Positions 16,689 through 25,655 of a stretch of DNA of 64,000 bases are shown here, piece by piece. The DNA lies in assembly GCA_949295115.1 (NCBI GenBank), contig CASFJU010000004.1:1-64000 (forward strand), written 5' to 3'. The notes under the pieces are model-generated. The model was not told the origin of the DNA, searched no databases, and saw only the letters and a list, made by a program, of their open reading frames with translations. The position numbers and the translations under genes are program-made. Source of the DNA: an uncultured Phascolarctobacterium sp. (GTDB taxonomy: Bacteria > Bacillota > Negativicutes > Acidaminococcales > Acidaminococcaceae). Numbering within the stretch: the first letter of the stretch is position 1; every line of letters begins with the position of its first letter.

Positions 16689-17762
16689 ATGGAAAGAGTT
16701 TATAATTTTAACGCAGGCCCTTCCGCCATGCCGCTGGAGGTTTTGCAGGAGGCGCAGGCCGAATTTTTAAACTACAAGGGCACTGGCATGGGCATTATTG
16801 AAATGAGCCACCGCAGCCCGGAATACGCCGCCATGCACGCGGAAACCAAAGCGCTTTTGCGCGAGCTGATGAACGTACCTGACGATTACGAAATTTTATT
16901 TATTCAGGGCGGCGGCAGCCTGCAGTTTTTGATGACGGCAGCCAACTTCCACACCAACAAGCGCACAGCTTACGCCAACACCGGCGTATGGGCAAAAAAG
17001 GCGATGGCTGAAGCCAAACGCTTCGGCGAAGTTTACGAAGCAGCATCAAGCGCCGATAAAAACCACAGCTACATCCCCGCCGCGCTTGATATCAAGCCGG
17101 ACACATCTTACCTGCACATCACCGCCAACAACACCATTTACGGCACGGAATGGCAGGACTTCCCCGATGTAGATGTGCCCGTCATCTGCGACATGTCGAG
17201 CGACATTCTTTCCCGCCCGGTGGATGTTACAAAGTTCAACCTTATCTACGCAGGTGCGCAAAAAAATTTAGGACCGGCAGGCGTAGTTATTGTAATAGTT
17301 AAAAAGAACTTTTTAGCAACAGCGCGCAAGGATTTACCGCCGATGCTGAGCTACCAAAACTACGCCGATAACGATTCGCTGTATAACACGCCGCCGGTAT
17401 TTGCCATTTACATGGTCAACAAAACGCTGCACTGGATTAAGGCGCAGGGCGGCATTACCGCTATTGAAGCGCGCAATAAGGAAAAGGCGCAGCTTATTTA
17501 CGATGTTATCGACAACAGCAACGGTTTTTACTGCGGCCACGCGGATAAAGCAAGCCGCAGCCGCATGAACATTACGTTTAATCTGCCCTCGGCGGAAATG
17601 GAAAAGGATTTTATTGCCGAAGGCAAAAAGCGCGGTTTTATCGGCATCGGCGGGCACAGGCTGGTTGGCGGCTGCCGCGTATCAGCCTACAACGCCGTAA
17701 CGGTGGAAGCCTGCAAAGCACTTGCTGATTTTATGAAAGAATACCAAAACCAACACGCATAA
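16689..17762 (+). CDS. serC: Phosphoserine aminotransferase
   Basis: A 357-residue PLP enzyme that transfers an amino group from glutamate to 3-phosphohydroxypyruvate. It opens with [16 protein letters not shown], has QGGGSLQF, and carries the PLP lysine in [13 protein letters not shown]. Late motifs [10 protein letters not shown] and [16 protein letters not shown] fit the family. The ATG at 16689 has a GCAGGAGG site upstream; an in-frame extension to 16620 would run through the T-box terminator and is not real. It is the first gene of the serine operon, 15 bp before serA, and is under T-box control. Confidence 0.96.
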   Translation: MERVYNFNAGPSAMPLEVLQEAQAEFLNYKGTGMGIIEMSHRSPEYAAMHAETKALLRELMNVPDDYEILFIQGGGSLQFLMTAANFHTNKRTAYANTGVWAKKAMAEAKRFGEVYEAASSADKNHSYIPAALDIKPDTSYLHITANNTIYGTEWQDFPDVDVPVICDMSSDILSRPVDVTKFNLIYAGAQKNLGPAGVVIVIVKKNFLATARKDLPPMLSYQNYADNDSLYNTPPVFAIYMVNKTLHWIKAQGGITAIEARNKEKAQLIYDVIDNSNGFYCGHADKASRSRMNITFNLPSAEMEKDFIAEGKKRGFIGIGGHRLVGGCRVSAYNAVTVEACKALADFMKEYQNQHA

Positions 17763-17777
17763 ACGGAGGAATGAAAA

Positions 17778-19370
17778 ATGACGATGAGAATTCTTGTAAG
17801 CGACGATGTTAGCGAAAAAGGCGTGGCGCTGCTGCGCGAACATTTTGACGTTGACGTTAAAACCAACCTGCCGACGGAAGAACTTTTGAAAATTATCGGC
17901 GAATACGACGGGCTTGTAACCCGCAGCCAGACGCAGGTGACAAAGGACGTTATTGACGCCGCCAAAAACTTAAAGGTTATCGGCCGCGCGGGTGTAGGCG
18001 TTGACAATATCGACATCCCCGCTGCGACGGCACGCGGCATTGTTGTGCTGAACGCACCGGAGGGCAACACCATTGCCGCCACCGAACACACCATTGCCAT
18101 GATGATGGCGATGACGCGCCACATCCCGCAGGCGCACGCTTCCATTCAGGCAGGCAAATGGGACAGAAAAAGTTTTGACGGCATTCAGGTGCAGGGCAAA
18201 ACGCTGGGCATTATCGGCGTAGGCCGCATTGGCAGCCGCGTAGCCCTGCGCATGCAGGCGATGGAAATGACCACCATCGGCTACGACCCCTACATTACCG
18301 AAGAACGCGCGCATCAGGTAGGCGTGGAACTGGTATCGTTTGACGAACTTTTGGCAAAATCCGACTACATCACCATCCACACCCCGCTGACGAAGGAAAC
18401 GCACAACATCATCGACGCCGCTGCCATCGCCAAAATGAAGGACGGCGTGCGCATTGTCAACTGTGCCCGCGGCGGCTGCGTAGATACCCAGGCGCTTGCC
18501 GATGCCTTAAAGAGCGGTAAGGTCGCAGGCGCTGCCATCGACGTGTACCCCGAAGAACCGCTGACGCCGGACAACAACCCCTTCATCGGCATGCCGCAGG
18601 TTGTGCAGACCCCGCACCTTGGCGCAAGCACCATTGAAGCGCAAATCGGCGTCGCCGTGGACGTTGCTTACGGCGTTATCGACGCGCTTGAAGGCAAACC
18701 GGTTATGACCGCCGTCAACATGGCGCCCATCCCCAAAAGCGTTGCCAGCGTTATCGCACCGTACTTTAAACTGGCGGAACGCATGGGCACCATCGGCATT
18801 TATCTGGCCGAAGGGCCGATTAAGGCTGTGGAAATTGAATACACCGGCGAGCTGGCACAGACGGAAACGCAGGCGCTGACCACCGCCTTTTTGAAAGGGC
18901 TTTTAAACCCGATTCTGCAGGACAGCGTCAACTTTGTCAACGCGCCGGGCATTGCCAAAAAACGCCATTTGCAGGTGCGCGATATAAAATCTCACCGCAC
19001 GGGCTATTTTTCTACCGCAATTAATGTTAAAATAGAGACAGATAAGGGTGAGCATACGCTGACCGGCACATTGTTTGACGGCAAGGAAGCCAAAATCGTG
19101 CAGATTGACCGCTTCCGCCTCGACTTCAAGCCTGAAGGCTATCTGCTGCTTGCCCCGCACATTGATAAGCCTAACATGATCGGGCAGATTGCCACCGTGC
19201 TCGGCAGCGCAGGCATTAACATCAACGGCATGCAGGTGGGCAGCACCGCCATCGAAGGCACCAACTTAATGGCCATCGCCACCGGCGGCGACATTCCCAA
19301 CGACATCATGCTCAAGCTGCGCGGCATCGAAGGCATTATCGATGTAAAACTGATTAACTGTGAGGGATAA
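17778..19370 (+). CDS. serA: D-3-phosphoglycerate dehydrogenase
   Basis: A 530-residue NAD-dependent dehydrogenase, the first step of serine synthesis. The catalytic domains carry the Rossmann motif [13 protein letters not shown], Arg in NCARGGCVD, Glu in YPEEPLT and His in TPHLGAST. An intervening ASB-type domain follows, and the last 80 residues form an ACT domain ([23 protein letters not shown]), the usual place for serine feedback binding. Length is that of the long (type I) form. It lies 15 bp after serC and 2 bp before the phosphatase gene. Confidence 0.97.
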   Translation: MTMRILVSDDVSEKGVALLREHFDVDVKTNLPTEELLKIIGEYDGLVTRSQTQVTKDVIDAAKNLKVIGRAGVGVDNIDIPAATARGIVVLNAPEGNTIAATEHTIAMMMAMTRHIPQAHASIQAGKWDRKSFDGIQVQGKTLGIIGVGRIGSRVALRMQAMEMTTIGYDPYITEERAHQVGVELVSFDELLAKSDYITIHTPLTKETHNIIDAAAIAKMKDGVRIVNCARGGCVDTQALADALKSGKVAGAAIDVYPEEPLTPDNNPFIGMPQVVQTPHLGASTIEAQIGVAVDVAYGVIDALEGKPVMTAVNMAPIPKSVASVIAPYFKLAERMGTIGIYLAEGPIKAVEIEYTGELAQTETQALTTAFLKGLLNPILQDSVNFVNAPGIAKKRHLQVRDIKSHRTGYFSTAINVKIETDKGEHTLTGTLFDGKEAKIVQIDRFRLDFKPEGYLLLAPHIDKPNMIGQIATVLGSAGININGMQVGSTAIEGTNLMAIATGGDIPNDIMLKLRGIEGIIDVKLINCEG

Positions 19371-19372
19371 AT

Positions 19373-20011
19373 ATGGTACGCATTATTTTAATCCGCCACG
19401 GCGAAACCAACTGGAACATACAGGGTCGCTATCAGGGTCAGGAGGACACCCGCCTGAGCGAACGCGGCTTTGCGCAGGCAGGCATGCTGGCGCAGGGGCT
19501 GAAGGATGTGCACATTGACGCTGCTTTTTCCAGTCCGCTTAAACGCTCGCTGTTAACGTGCAGGGCTTGCGCCGATTTACACAAACTGCCGGTGCGCACC
19601 GATGAGCGCCTGACCGAAATTAACCACGGCGCTTGGGAAGGCGAACTGGCCTGCGACATTGAAGCGCGCTACCCCGAAGAATTTAAGCAGTGGCACACGC
19701 AGCCGCAGCTGGTGCAAATGCCCGGCGGCGAAAACTTGGAGGACGTGCGTAAACGCGCCCGCGCCGCTTTCGACGAATTTGCACAAAAATACGACGGCAA
19801 AACGCTGCTTGTTTCCGCGCACGACGCTGTTAACAAAGCCATCATCTGCGACGTGCTGGGGCTGGATATGAGCCACTTCTGGAACATCAAGCAGGACAAC
19901 GCCTGCATTAACGTGCTGGAATGCAACGAAGGCGTATGGCGTGCCGTGCTTTTAAACAGCACCACCCACCTCGGCTATCTGTTCAGCGGCATCGAACAGG
20001 CAGGTCTGTAA
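19373..20011 (+). CDS. Histidine phosphatase family protein, candidate phosphoserine phosphatase
   Basis: A 212-residue enzyme of the phosphoglycerate mutase-like superfamily. The phospho-acceptor His is in LIRHGETNWN, the partner residues in SSPLKRSLLTC and EINHGAWEG, and the second catalytic His in VSAHDAVNKA. Family members include cofactor-dependent mutases, broad phosphatases and metal-independent phosphoserine phosphatases. It starts 2 bp after serA and ends the operon with a terminator. No HAD-type serB is in this window. The context makes phosphoserine phosphatase the best guess, which would complete the serine pathway in three adjacent genes; alpha-ribazole phosphatase is an alternative. 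Confidence 0.85.
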   Translation: MVRIILIRHGETNWNIQGRYQGQEDTRLSERGFAQAGMLAQGLKDVHIDAAFSSPLKRSLLTCRACADLHKLPVRTDERLTEINHGAWEGELACDIEARYPEEFKQWHTQPQLVQMPGGENLEDVRKRARAAFDEFAQKYDGKTLLVSAHDAVNKAIICDVLGLDMSHFWNIKQDNACINVLECNEGVWRAVLLNSTTHLGYLFSGIEQAGL

Positions 20012-20026
20012 AACATCATAAAGCGC

Positions 20027-20059
20027 AAAAAATCCACGGAAAATTCCGTGGATTTTTAT
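20027..20059 (+). terminator. Terminator of the serine operon
   Basis: AAAATCCACGG and CCGTGGATTTT form an 11-bp stem over an AAAATT loop, followed by a T-rich run. Confidence 0.9.
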
Positions 20060-20104
20060 TTTGCATGGCGTTAAAATTATCTTTTCATGAACATATAAAT
20101 CTGC

Positions 20105-20152
20105 TATAATAATAAACGCTGTGACTCTTTCCAGTAGGAAGGAGGTGAACGC
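20105..20152 (+). promoter_or_regulatory. Promoter box and SD-sequestering leader of Fst-type locus 2
   Basis: A TATAAT (20105-20110) is followed by a leader in which CTCTTTCC (20125-20132) pairs with GGAAGGAG (20137-20144) and hides the ribosome site. GCTGTGA (20118-20124) is exactly complementary to TCACAGC (20245-20251) just after the toxin stop. Compared with locus 1, both arms of this long-range pair changed together, which supports the pairing. Confidence 0.75.
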
Positions 20153-20242
20153 ATGGAGAAACCATTAACTGCTTTTTTGGTAGCCGTCGCGGCAGCTGTA
20201 ACAGCGTATTACATCTGCAAATGGTTGGATGGCTTACTATAA
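20153..20242 (+). CDS. Fst-like type I toxin, locus 2 (29 aa)
   Basis: A 29-residue peptide with one hydrophobic helix (LTAFLVAVAAAVTAYY) ending in ICKWLDGLL. It is the close paralogue of the peptide at 12098: the segment AYYICKWLD is identical. The ribosome site AAGGAGG is sequestered in the leader hairpin. The start region (ATGGAxxACCATxAACTGC) is repeated at 20309-20331 beyond the terminator, inside a convergent antisense RNA. It lacks the exact PFFV motif of the Fst family, so the family call rests on the paralogue and on the RNA layout. Confidence 0.75.
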   Translation: MEKPLTAFLVAVAAAVTAYYICKWLDGLL

Positions 20243-20264
20243 GCTCACAGCCAGCCTAAATTAA

Positions 20265-20295
20265 AAAACCGGGAGTAGCCGCTCCCGGTTTTTTT
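20265..20295. terminator. Shared bidirectional terminator of Fst locus 2
   Basis: CCGGGAG (20269-20275) pairs with CTCCCGG (20282-20288), with an A-run before and a T-run after. The stem sequence is the same as in locus 1. Confidence 0.85.
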
Positions 20296-20333
20296 GTTGC
20301 GTGCCCACATGGAACACCATCAACTGCTTTTGT
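20265..20333 (-). ncRNA. Antisense antitoxin RNA of Fst locus 2
   Basis: Starts near 20333 from a strong minus-strand promoter and ends at the shared terminator, about 70 nt. It covers the repeat copy at 20309-20331 and so is complementary to the toxin start region at 20153-20176, blocking translation as in par RNA II. Its repeat differs from that of loci 1 and 3, so cross-silencing is unlikely. Confidence 0.72.
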
Positions 20334-20339
20334 AAGTAA

Positions 20340-20368
20340 AGCATAACACCATTTTACTAAACCGTCAA
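20340..20368 (-). promoter_or_regulatory. Antisense promoter of Fst locus 2
   Basis: TTGACG (20363-20368) and TATGCT (20340-20345), 17 bp apart, on the minus strand. Confidence 0.75.
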
Positions 20369-20423
20369 GTAAAAGAAAGTTAAAATAATATAACGTGCCT
20401 GCAATCCACATTAACCCCTAATC

Positions 20424-20452
20424 TGTCATACGCCGCAAATTTATGGTATAAT
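20424..20452 (+). promoter_or_regulatory. trpS promoter
   Basis: An extended -10 TGGTATAAT (TATAAT at 20447-20452) with a weak -35 TGTCAT (20424-20429) 17 bp upstream. No T-box motif is visible between it and trpS. Confidence 0.6.
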
Positions 20453-20514
20453 ATAATTTAAGTTAAATCTCCGCTTTGGCGGATTGCACGATATTGATAA
20501 AGCGAGGTAAGAAA

Positions 20515-21570
20515 ATGCAGAAAATTATTTTAACGGGCGACCGCCCGACCGGCAGGCTGCACGTTGGCCATTACGCCGGTTCTTTAAAAGAGCGCGTGGA
20601 GCTGCAAAACAGCGGTGAATACGACAAAGTTTTTATTATGATTGCCGACGCTCAGGCACTGACCGATAACGCCGAGCACCCGGAAAAAGTACGCCAGAAC
20701 GTGCTGGAAGTTGCGCTGGATTATCTGGCCTGCGGCATTGACCCGGAAAAATCCACCATCTTCATTCAGTCCGCCGTGCCGCAGCTGACCGAACTAACCA
20801 GCTACTACATGAATCTTGTTACGGTATCGCGCGTACAGCGCAACCCGACCGTTAAAACCGAAATTAAAATGCGCAATTTTGAAGCCAGCATCCCCGTGGG
20901 CTTTTTCACCTACCCCATCAGCCAGGCTGCCGATATCACCGCCTTCCGCGCGACGGCAGTGCCCGTTGGCGAAGACCAGCTGCCGATGCTGGAACAGTGC
21001 AAGGAAATTGTTGCCAAGTTCAACGCCGTTTACGGCGAAACGCTGACCGAGCCGGAAATCATCCTGCCGGGCAACAAAGCCTGCCTGCGCCTGCCCGGTC
21101 TTGACGGCAAAGCCAAGATGAGCAAGTCGCTGGGCAACTGCATTTACCTTGCCGATGAAGAAGACGTTGTTAAGCAAAAAATTATGTCGATGTACACCGA
21201 CCCGGACCACATCCGCGTGCAGGACCCGGGCAAGGTTGAAGGCAACCCCGTGTTCATCTACCTCGACGCGTTCAGCCGCCCCGAACATTTTGCCGAATTC
21301 CTGCCGGAATACGCAAACCTTGATGAGCTGAAAGCACATTACCAGCGCGGCGGTCTGGGCGACGTAAAAGTTAAAAAATTCCTCAACAGCGTAATGCAGG
21401 CCGAGCTTGCCCCCATCCGCGAACGCCGCAAAATGTGGGAAGCACGCCTTGACGACGTGAAGATGATTTTAAAACGCGGCAGCGAAACCGCCCGCGAAGC
21501 AGCTGCTGCCACCCTGCATGATGTACGTGCCGCCATGCAGATTAACTATTTTGAAAACTGGAACATTTAA
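20515..21570 (+). CDS. trpS: Tryptophanyl-tRNA synthetase
   Basis: A 351-residue class I aminoacyl-tRNA synthetase that charges tRNA-Trp. The HIGH-like motif is [13 protein letters not shown] at residues 11 onwards and the KMSKS motif is AKMSKSLGN. Between them are the tryptophan-pocket segments [11 protein letters not shown] and [11 protein letters not shown]. The ATG at 20515 is chosen for its place directly before the conserved start [11 protein letters not shown] and after a GAGG site; a longer in-frame reading to 20476 is unlikely. Single gene between its promoter and a bidirectional terminator. Confidence 0.96.
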   Translation: MQKIILTGDRPTGRLHVGHYAGSLKERVELQNSGEYDKVFIMIADAQALTDNAEHPEKVRQNVLEVALDYLACGIDPEKSTIFIQSAVPQLTELTSYYMNLVTVSRVQRNPTVKTEIKMRNFEASIPVGFFTYPISQAADITAFRATAVPVGEDQLPMLEQCKEIVAKFNAVYGETLTEPEIILPGNKACLRLPGLDGKAKMSKSLGNCIYLADEEDVVKQKIMSMYTDPDHIRVQDPGKVEGNPVFIYLDAFSRPEHFAEFLPEYANLDELKAHYQRGGLGDVKVKKFLNSVMQAELAPIRERRKMWEARLDDVKMILKRGSETAREAAAATLHDVRAAMQINYFENWNI

Positions 21571-21579
21571 TTTAAGCAT

Positions 21580-21609
21580 AAAAAATCCCGCATTAAGCGG
21601 GATTTTTTA
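21580..21609. terminator. Bidirectional terminator between trpS and GldA-like gene
   Basis: AAAAATCCCGC and GCGGGATTTTT form a stem over ATTAA with A- and T-runs on both sides. Confidence 0.9.
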
Positions 21610-21621
21610 TTTTACATGTAA

Positions 21622-22710
21622 TTACAGGGTTTTGCCGTAAGCGTCGGCGTCCAAAATTGCCTGTTTGAATTTTTCACGGGTCATTTCGTACGGAACTTTC
21701 TTCCATTCGAGGATTGCCGGTGCGCGGTCAAGGATTTTTTCAAGGCCGGCTTCGTCAACTTCAATTTCCGCTAAAGTTACAGGCAGGCCAAGTTCTTTGT
21801 TGAATTTAGCCATTTTATCGCGCAGCTCAAACTGTTTATCGCAGGTCAGCAGCACGATAACGCCGAAGGAAACCACTTCGCCGTGCATATGGCGTTCTGC
21901 GCAGGCAAGCCCGGTGTAAGCATTGTAGAAGCAGTGACCGAGCGAAGAATTATAATAATAATCGTTTTCGGTCGTGGTCAGGTTGGAAACAATGCCGGTG
22001 CTCATGATAATGTCCAGCGCAACTTCCTGAATTGCTTCGGAAACCACGTTGTTGCGGCAGTCCTCCAAAGCCTGTTTGCCGTATTCAAACAGCGGGCTGG
22101 TGCAGGCGCCGCTGATAGCACGTCCGAGCAGCGGGGTGTTAAGCAGTTTTTTGCCTTCGGTGGCAATCAAAACTTCGCACTCTTTGCTCAGCGCATCGCC
22201 GATGCCTGCCCACAAAAGTTTTTCCGGCGCTTCGGCGATAATTTTGGTGTTAATAAAGGTATGTTCAGCGCAATGCTGCGGATAGTAATAACCTGCCAGG
22301 CTGCCGTCCAGCTTGTACATTACGCAGATAGCGGTGCAGGCAGCGCAGTTGGAAGCGATGGTCGGGAAAGTGAAAACAGGCTTGCCCATTTTGTCAGCCA
22401 TCGTTTTGCAGCAGTCAACGGCACGGCCGCCGCCAACGGCAAACACCATGTCCGCGTCCTGAACCTCTTTGGTATTCATCAGTTTGTCAACATTTTCGTA
22501 AGTAGCATTGCCGCCGTACCAAAGTACGCCGGTAACATCAAGGTGCCCCTTAACAGCTTCCAAAATAGCGTCCTGCGCCTTACTCAGCGCGGTTTTGCCG
22601 CCGATGAGGACAACCTTTTTGCCATATCTTGCCGTCACAGCCGGGATTTCGTTGTAGCAATCCGAGCCGACGCTGTAATTAGGTAAATAAACACTGTACG
22701 TAGTACTCAT
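21622..22710 (-). CDS. GldA-like iron-containing alcohol dehydrogenase family protein
   Basis: A 362-residue member of the glycerol dehydrogenase branch of the iron/zinc alcohol dehydrogenase superfamily. It has the coenzyme loop GGGRAVDCCKTMAD and the region PTIASNCAACTAICVMY, where glycerol dehydrogenases have PTxASTDAPxS. Metal-binding positions fit IGDALSKECE, GLACAERHMHGEVVSFG. The changes in the substrate region (Cys-rich in place of Ser/Thr/Asp) argue against plain glycerol dehydrogenase; the substrate is open. It has its own consensus promoter. Confidence 0.85.
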   Translation of the reverse strand: MSTTYSVYLPNYSVGSDCYNEIPAVTARYGKKVVLIGGKTALSKAQDAILEAVKGHLDVTGVLWYGGNATYENVDKLMNTKEVQDADMVFAVGGGRAVDCCKTMADKMGKPVFTFPTIASNCAACTAICVMYKLDGSLAGYYYPQHCAEHTFINTKIIAEAPEKLLWAGIGDALSKECEVLIATEGKKLLNTPLLGRAISGACTSPLFEYGKQALEDCRNNVVSEAIQEVALDIIMSTGIVSNLTTTENDYYYNSSLGHCFYNAYTGLACAERHMHGEVVSFGVIVLLTCDKQFELRDKMAKFNKELGLPVTLAEIEVDEAGLEKILDRAPAILEWKKVPYEMTREKFKQAILDADAYGKTL

Positions 22711-22752
22711 TTTAACAACACCTTTCGTCTATTTTACTCTGTCATGATACTA

Positions 22753-22781
22753 ATTATAAACATTTTGCGCCGTTTCGTCAA
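22753..22781 (-). promoter_or_regulatory. Promoter of the GldA-like gene
   Basis: TTGACG (22776-22781) and TATAAT (22753-22758) with a 17-bp spacer on the minus strand. Confidence 0.8.
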
Positions 22782-22818
22782 TATAGTGTAACATTATAAT
22801 GCACTTAAAAAAGTAAAG

Positions 22819-23502
22819 TTACCGTAAAAAACTTACAAGCGTATACCAAACCGGCGGAACCAGAAGCGAAGGCAGCATGTTCAGCGTCTTGCAGTCGCGC
22901 AGCTGCAAAATGCCAACGCCGCTGCTTATTAAAAAAATCCCGCCCAAAAGCGAAATCTCCGTCATCATGCCCGCCGTCAGGTACGGCTGGATGACACCGG
23001 CAAACAGGTAAATGCTGCCCTGCCAGCAAAACAGCACCAGCGCCGCCAGCGCAATGCCAATGCCGTAGGCAGATGAAAGTATCGTCGACGCCACCAGGTC
23101 CATTGTCGCGTTGGTAAACAGGTAAGTATTGTTGCCGTTCAGGCGGCTCTCAATCGGGCCCAGTATCGACAGCGTACCAATACAAAACAAAAGCACTGCC
23201 GTGGATAAACCTTCCGCCAGCTTGCTGCCGCCCTTCGCTTTGGCAAGCAAAGCGTTAAAATGCCCGTAAATATCCAGCCGCGTGCCGATAATCGTGCCGA
23301 TGGCAAGGCTGGCGATAAAAAGCACCGGATATTCGCTTTTGGGCATGTTCTGCACAACGGCGTTAGCGCCAAGCCCGACCGTCGCCAACCCCAGCGCGTC
23401 AAACAGCGCCTTTTTATATTTTTCGCTGATGCCGCGCCCCAAAAAACTGCCGACGCAGCTGCCAGTTAAAATCGTACAGGTATTAACAATCGTCCCTAAC
23501 AT
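22819..23502 (-). CDS. DUF554 family membrane protein
   Basis: A 227-residue integral membrane protein with about six to seven hydrophobic segments. The start LGTIVNTCTILTGSCVGSFLG, the GLATVGLGANAV helix and the C-terminal SGVGILQLRDCKTLNMLPSLL fit the DUF554 (YdfK/YqgA) family. The family has no settled function and is thought to be a transporter. It stands alone between the GldA-like gene and the tRNA operon, with no partner. Confidence 0.85.
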   Translation of the reverse strand: MLGTIVNTCTILTGSCVGSFLGRGISEKYKKALFDALGLATVGLGANAVVQNMPKSEYPVLFIASLAIGTIIGTRLDIYGHFNALLAKAKGGSKLAEGLSTAVLLFCIGTLSILGPIESRLNGNNTYLFTNATMDLVASTILSSAYGIGIALAALVLFCWQGSIYLFAGVIQPYLTAGMMTEISLLGGIFLISSGVGILQLRDCKTLNMLPSLLVPPVWYTLVSFLR

Positions 23503-23578
23503 AAAATCTGCTCCCTCAACTAAAATAAACGGATACTTTTATTATAAAACCGTTACGGTAAAATGTAAAACGCGCAAA

Positions 23579-23606
23579 TAAAAAACACCCCGCAAAATTG
23601 CAGGGT
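23579..23606 (-). terminator. Terminator of the tRNA operon
   Basis: On the minus strand CACCCTGCA and TGCGGGGTG form a stem followed by six T, just after tRNA-Leu. Confidence 0.8.
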
Positions 23607-23616
23607 GCTGCACGCT

Positions 23617-23700
23617 TTGGTGCGGATGACAGGAGTCGAACCTGCACGCCGAAGGCGCCAGATCCTAAGTCTGGTGCGTCTGCCAATTCCGCCACATCCG
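23617..23700 (-). tRNA. tRNA-Leu (anticodon TAG)
   Basis: An 84-nt type II tRNA with acceptor GCGGATG/CATCCGC, anticodon loop CTTAGGA, a long variable arm, T-loop GTTCGAC and encoded CCA. Last gene of a four-tRNA operon. Confidence 0.95.
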
Positions 23701-23719
23701 CATATTCATAGATAAAAAA

Positions 23720-23795
23720 ATGGTGATCCACCCGAGACTCGAACTCGGGACACCCTGATTAAAAGTCAGGTGCTCTACCGACTGAGCTAGTGGAT
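23720..23795 (-). tRNA. tRNA-Lys (anticodon TTT)
   Basis: A 76-nt cloverleaf with acceptor GATCCAC/GTGGATC, D-arm AGCTCAGTCGGTAGAGC, anticodon loop CTTTTAA, GTTCGAG T-loop and encoded ACCA. Third in the operon. Confidence 0.95.
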
Positions 23796-23802
23796 CACAT
23801 CT

Positions 23803-23879
23803 TTGGCTGGGGCGGCTGGACTCGAACCAACGCATGCGGGAGTCAAAGTCCCGTGCCTTACCGACTTGGCTACGCCCCA
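23803..23879 (-). tRNA. tRNA-Gln (anticodon TTG)
   Basis: A 77-nt cloverleaf starting TGGGGCG, as glutamine tRNAs with a U1-A72 pair do, with anticodon loop CTTTGAC, T-loop GTTCGAG and 3' end GCCA encoded. Second in the operon. Confidence 0.95.
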
Positions 23880-23885
23880 AAAATA

Positions 23886-23962
23886 TGGGGTGACTGGTGG
23901 GGATCGAACCCACGCGTAACGGAGCCACAATCCGCCGTGTTAACCGCTTCACCACAGCCACC
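23886..23962 (-). tRNA. tRNA-His (anticodon GTG)
   Basis: A 77-nt cloverleaf with the extra 5' G(-1) facing C73, anticodon loop TTGTGGC, T-loop GTTCGAT and encoded CCA. First in the operon. Confidence 0.95.
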
Positions 23963-23995
23963 ATATTGCTAAGCAAACGCTTGGCGACGAATGTT

Positions 23996-24024
23996 ATTCT
24001 ATCATAGCGCGCTGTTTATGTCAA
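23996..24024 (-). promoter_or_regulatory. Promoter of the tRNA operon
   Basis: A perfect TTGACA (24019-24024) and TAGAAT (23996-24001), 17 bp apart, on the minus strand, about 35 bp before tRNA-His. Confidence 0.85.
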
Positions 24025-24049
24025 TATCTTTTAGCAAAAAACTTAATAT

Positions 24050-24094
24050 AAAAGCGCCAATAATTTTACAAAAGCTGTTTTGGCGTTATTGGCG
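24050..24094 (-). terminator. Terminator of the serine catabolic operon
   Basis: CGCCAATAA and TTATTGGCG (24055-24063 with 24086-24094) form a 9-bp stem overlapping the sdaAA stop codon, followed on the minus strand by a T-rich run. Confidence 0.6.
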
Positions 24095-24979
24095 TTCAAA
24101 ATACGCCTGTGCCCACGCTAACGCGGATGGCGTTTGTGCCAGCCCGCCGCCTGCCGTTTCGCGCAGTGCGCAGGGCATGCTGTCGCCGACCCACTTCATG
24201 GCGTCGATGGCTTCGTCCGCAGGGATAAAACTGCCCACGCCCGCCAGTGCCAGCTGCGCAGCCAGAAGTGCCTGCACCGCCGCGCCGCCGTTGCGTTTAA
24301 TGCAGGGCACTTCAACCAGCCCCGCTACCGGATCACACACAAGGCCCAACATATTTTTGAACACGATGCTGACGGCGTCGCCCACCTGTTTCGGCGTGCC
24401 GCCCAGCGCATCAACAGCCGCGCCTGCCGCCATAGCCGCCGCACTGCCGCATTCTGCCTGGCAGCCGCCCACAGCGCCCGCCAGCGATGCGCGTCCCGCA
24501 ATGACAAGCCCGATATTGCCTGCCACTACCAGCGCCTTTGCCAAAGCGTCCTCACTTAAATTGCAGTGCTTTTTAAGCGCCAGCAGTACCCCCGGCAATA
24601 CACCCGCCGCGCCTGCCGTCGGTGCCGCCACAATACGCCCCATAGCGGCGTTGCATTCGCTTACCGCCAGCGCGTAGGTTACAGCGTCGGTTGCCAAATC
24701 CCCCAGCAGTTTGTTAAATGCAGGCTGCGCCGCCGCTTCTGCCAAAGTTTTAGCACTGCCGCCCGTTAATCCGCTGTGAGAGCGCACACCCGTCAGCCCA
24801 TACGCCGCCGATTCTTCCATTACCTTCAGCATTTCTGCCATCTGGGCAAGCAGTTCTGCTTCCGTAATTTCCAAATCTGCCGCGCTGATAGGCACTAAAA
24901 GCGCGCTTAAACTTATATTTTTGCTTTCCGCTTCGCTCAGCAAAGCGTTTAAAGAAATTTTATCGTTAGCCATAGTCAC
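24086..24979 (-). CDS. sdaAA: L-serine dehydratase, Fe-S subunit alpha
   Basis: The 297-residue catalytic subunit that, with SdaAB, deaminates L-serine to pyruvate and ammonia. The family signatures are present: HSGLTGGSA, NAAMGRIVAAPTAGAAGVLPG, GCQAECGSAAAMAAGA, and CDPVAGLVEVPCIKRN, which hold the Cys that bind the 4Fe-4S cluster. It starts 1 bp after the stop of sdaAB and is the last gene of a four-gene operon with a Na+ symporter and a HutP-like protein. Its pyruvate feeds NifJ. Confidence 0.96.
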   Translation of the reverse strand: MTMANDKISLNALLSEAESKNISLSALLVPISAADLEITEAELLAQMAEMLKVMEESAAYGLTGVRSHSGLTGGSAKTLAEAAAQPAFNKLLGDLATDAVTYALAVSECNAAMGRIVAAPTAGAAGVLPGVLLALKKHCNLSEDALAKALVVAGNIGLVIAGRASLAGAVGGCQAECGSAAAMAAGAAVDALGGTPKQVGDAVSIVFKNMLGLVCDPVAGLVEVPCIKRNGGAAVQALLAAQLALAGVGSFIPADEAIDAMKWVGDSMPCALRETAGGGLAQTPSALAWAQAYFERQ

Positions 24980-24980
24980 C

Positions 24981-25646
24981 TCAAAGTACGCTGTCTACAA
25001 AGCGCACGCTGTCAACCGGCGGCAGCGACGCCAAAAGCTGCACAATCGCAGGCTGCACCTTCTGGTCGCATTCCAGCACCATCGTCGCCAGCCCCCCCTT
25101 ACGCGCACGGAACACGCGCATGGTGGCGATGTTTACCATGGCACTGGCCAGCGCGCTGCTGACAAGCGCAATTACGCCCGGTTTATCCGTATGCGTTACG
25201 AGCAGCGCAGGCAATTTACCGTTAAGCTCAACCTCGTAACCGTCGATAGCAGAAACCTCAACCTGACCGCCGCCGATGGATGAGCCTATAACCTCGCAGC
25301 GGCTGCCGTTTTCTGCTTCCAGCGTAAAGCGCACCGTGTTGGGATGCGTCAAATCGCCCAAATTAACCTTATCAAATTTGTAAGCAAGTCCCGCTTCATC
25401 CGCGTATTTACGCGCCTGCGGGATGCGTGCGTCGTCCGGCAGCCAGCCCATCAGCCCGGCAAGCAAGGCAACGTCCGTGCCGTGCCCGCGGTAGGTCTGC
25501 GCAAAGCTGCCATGCAAATCAATCTGCGCCTTTACGGGCGGCGCGCCCAAAATGCTGGCCGCAAGCAGCCCCAGCCTTACAGCACCGGCCGTATGCGAAC
25601 TGGACGGGCCAATCATAACCGGCCCGATAATATCAATAATATTCAT
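24981..25646 (-). CDS. sdaAB: L-serine dehydratase, Fe-S subunit beta
   Basis: The 221-residue beta subunit. The N-terminal part has IGPVMIGPSSSHTAGAVRLG and GHGTDVALLAGLMG, typical of the SdaAB domain; the C-terminal 75 residues form an ACT domain (LLVTHTDKPGVIALVSSALA, TMRVFRARKGG). The ACT domain is the expected site of serine binding. It lies 9 bp after the HutP-like gene and directly before sdaAA. Confidence 0.96.
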   Translation of the reverse strand: MNIIDIIGPVMIGPSSSHTAGAVRLGLLAASILGAPPVKAQIDLHGSFAQTYRGHGTDVALLAGLMGWLPDDARIPQARKYADEAGLAYKFDKVNLGDLTHPNTVRFTLEAENGSRCEVIGSSIGGGQVEVSAIDGYEVELNGKLPALLVTHTDKPGVIALVSSALASAMVNIATMRVFRARKGGLATMVLECDQKVQPAIVQLLASLPPVDSVRFVDSVL

Positions 25647-25655
25647 AATGCTCCT

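Noticed and set aside
20461-20485. CCGCTTTGGCGGAT hairpin before trpS that recurs before the BMP gene (about 56398-56411), and a similar ATCCGCCTAAGCGGAT at 27611-27626
   Set aside because: Small palindromes of four to six bp with different loops and settings. Too short and too few to call a repeat family or a regulatory element without a genome-wide count.
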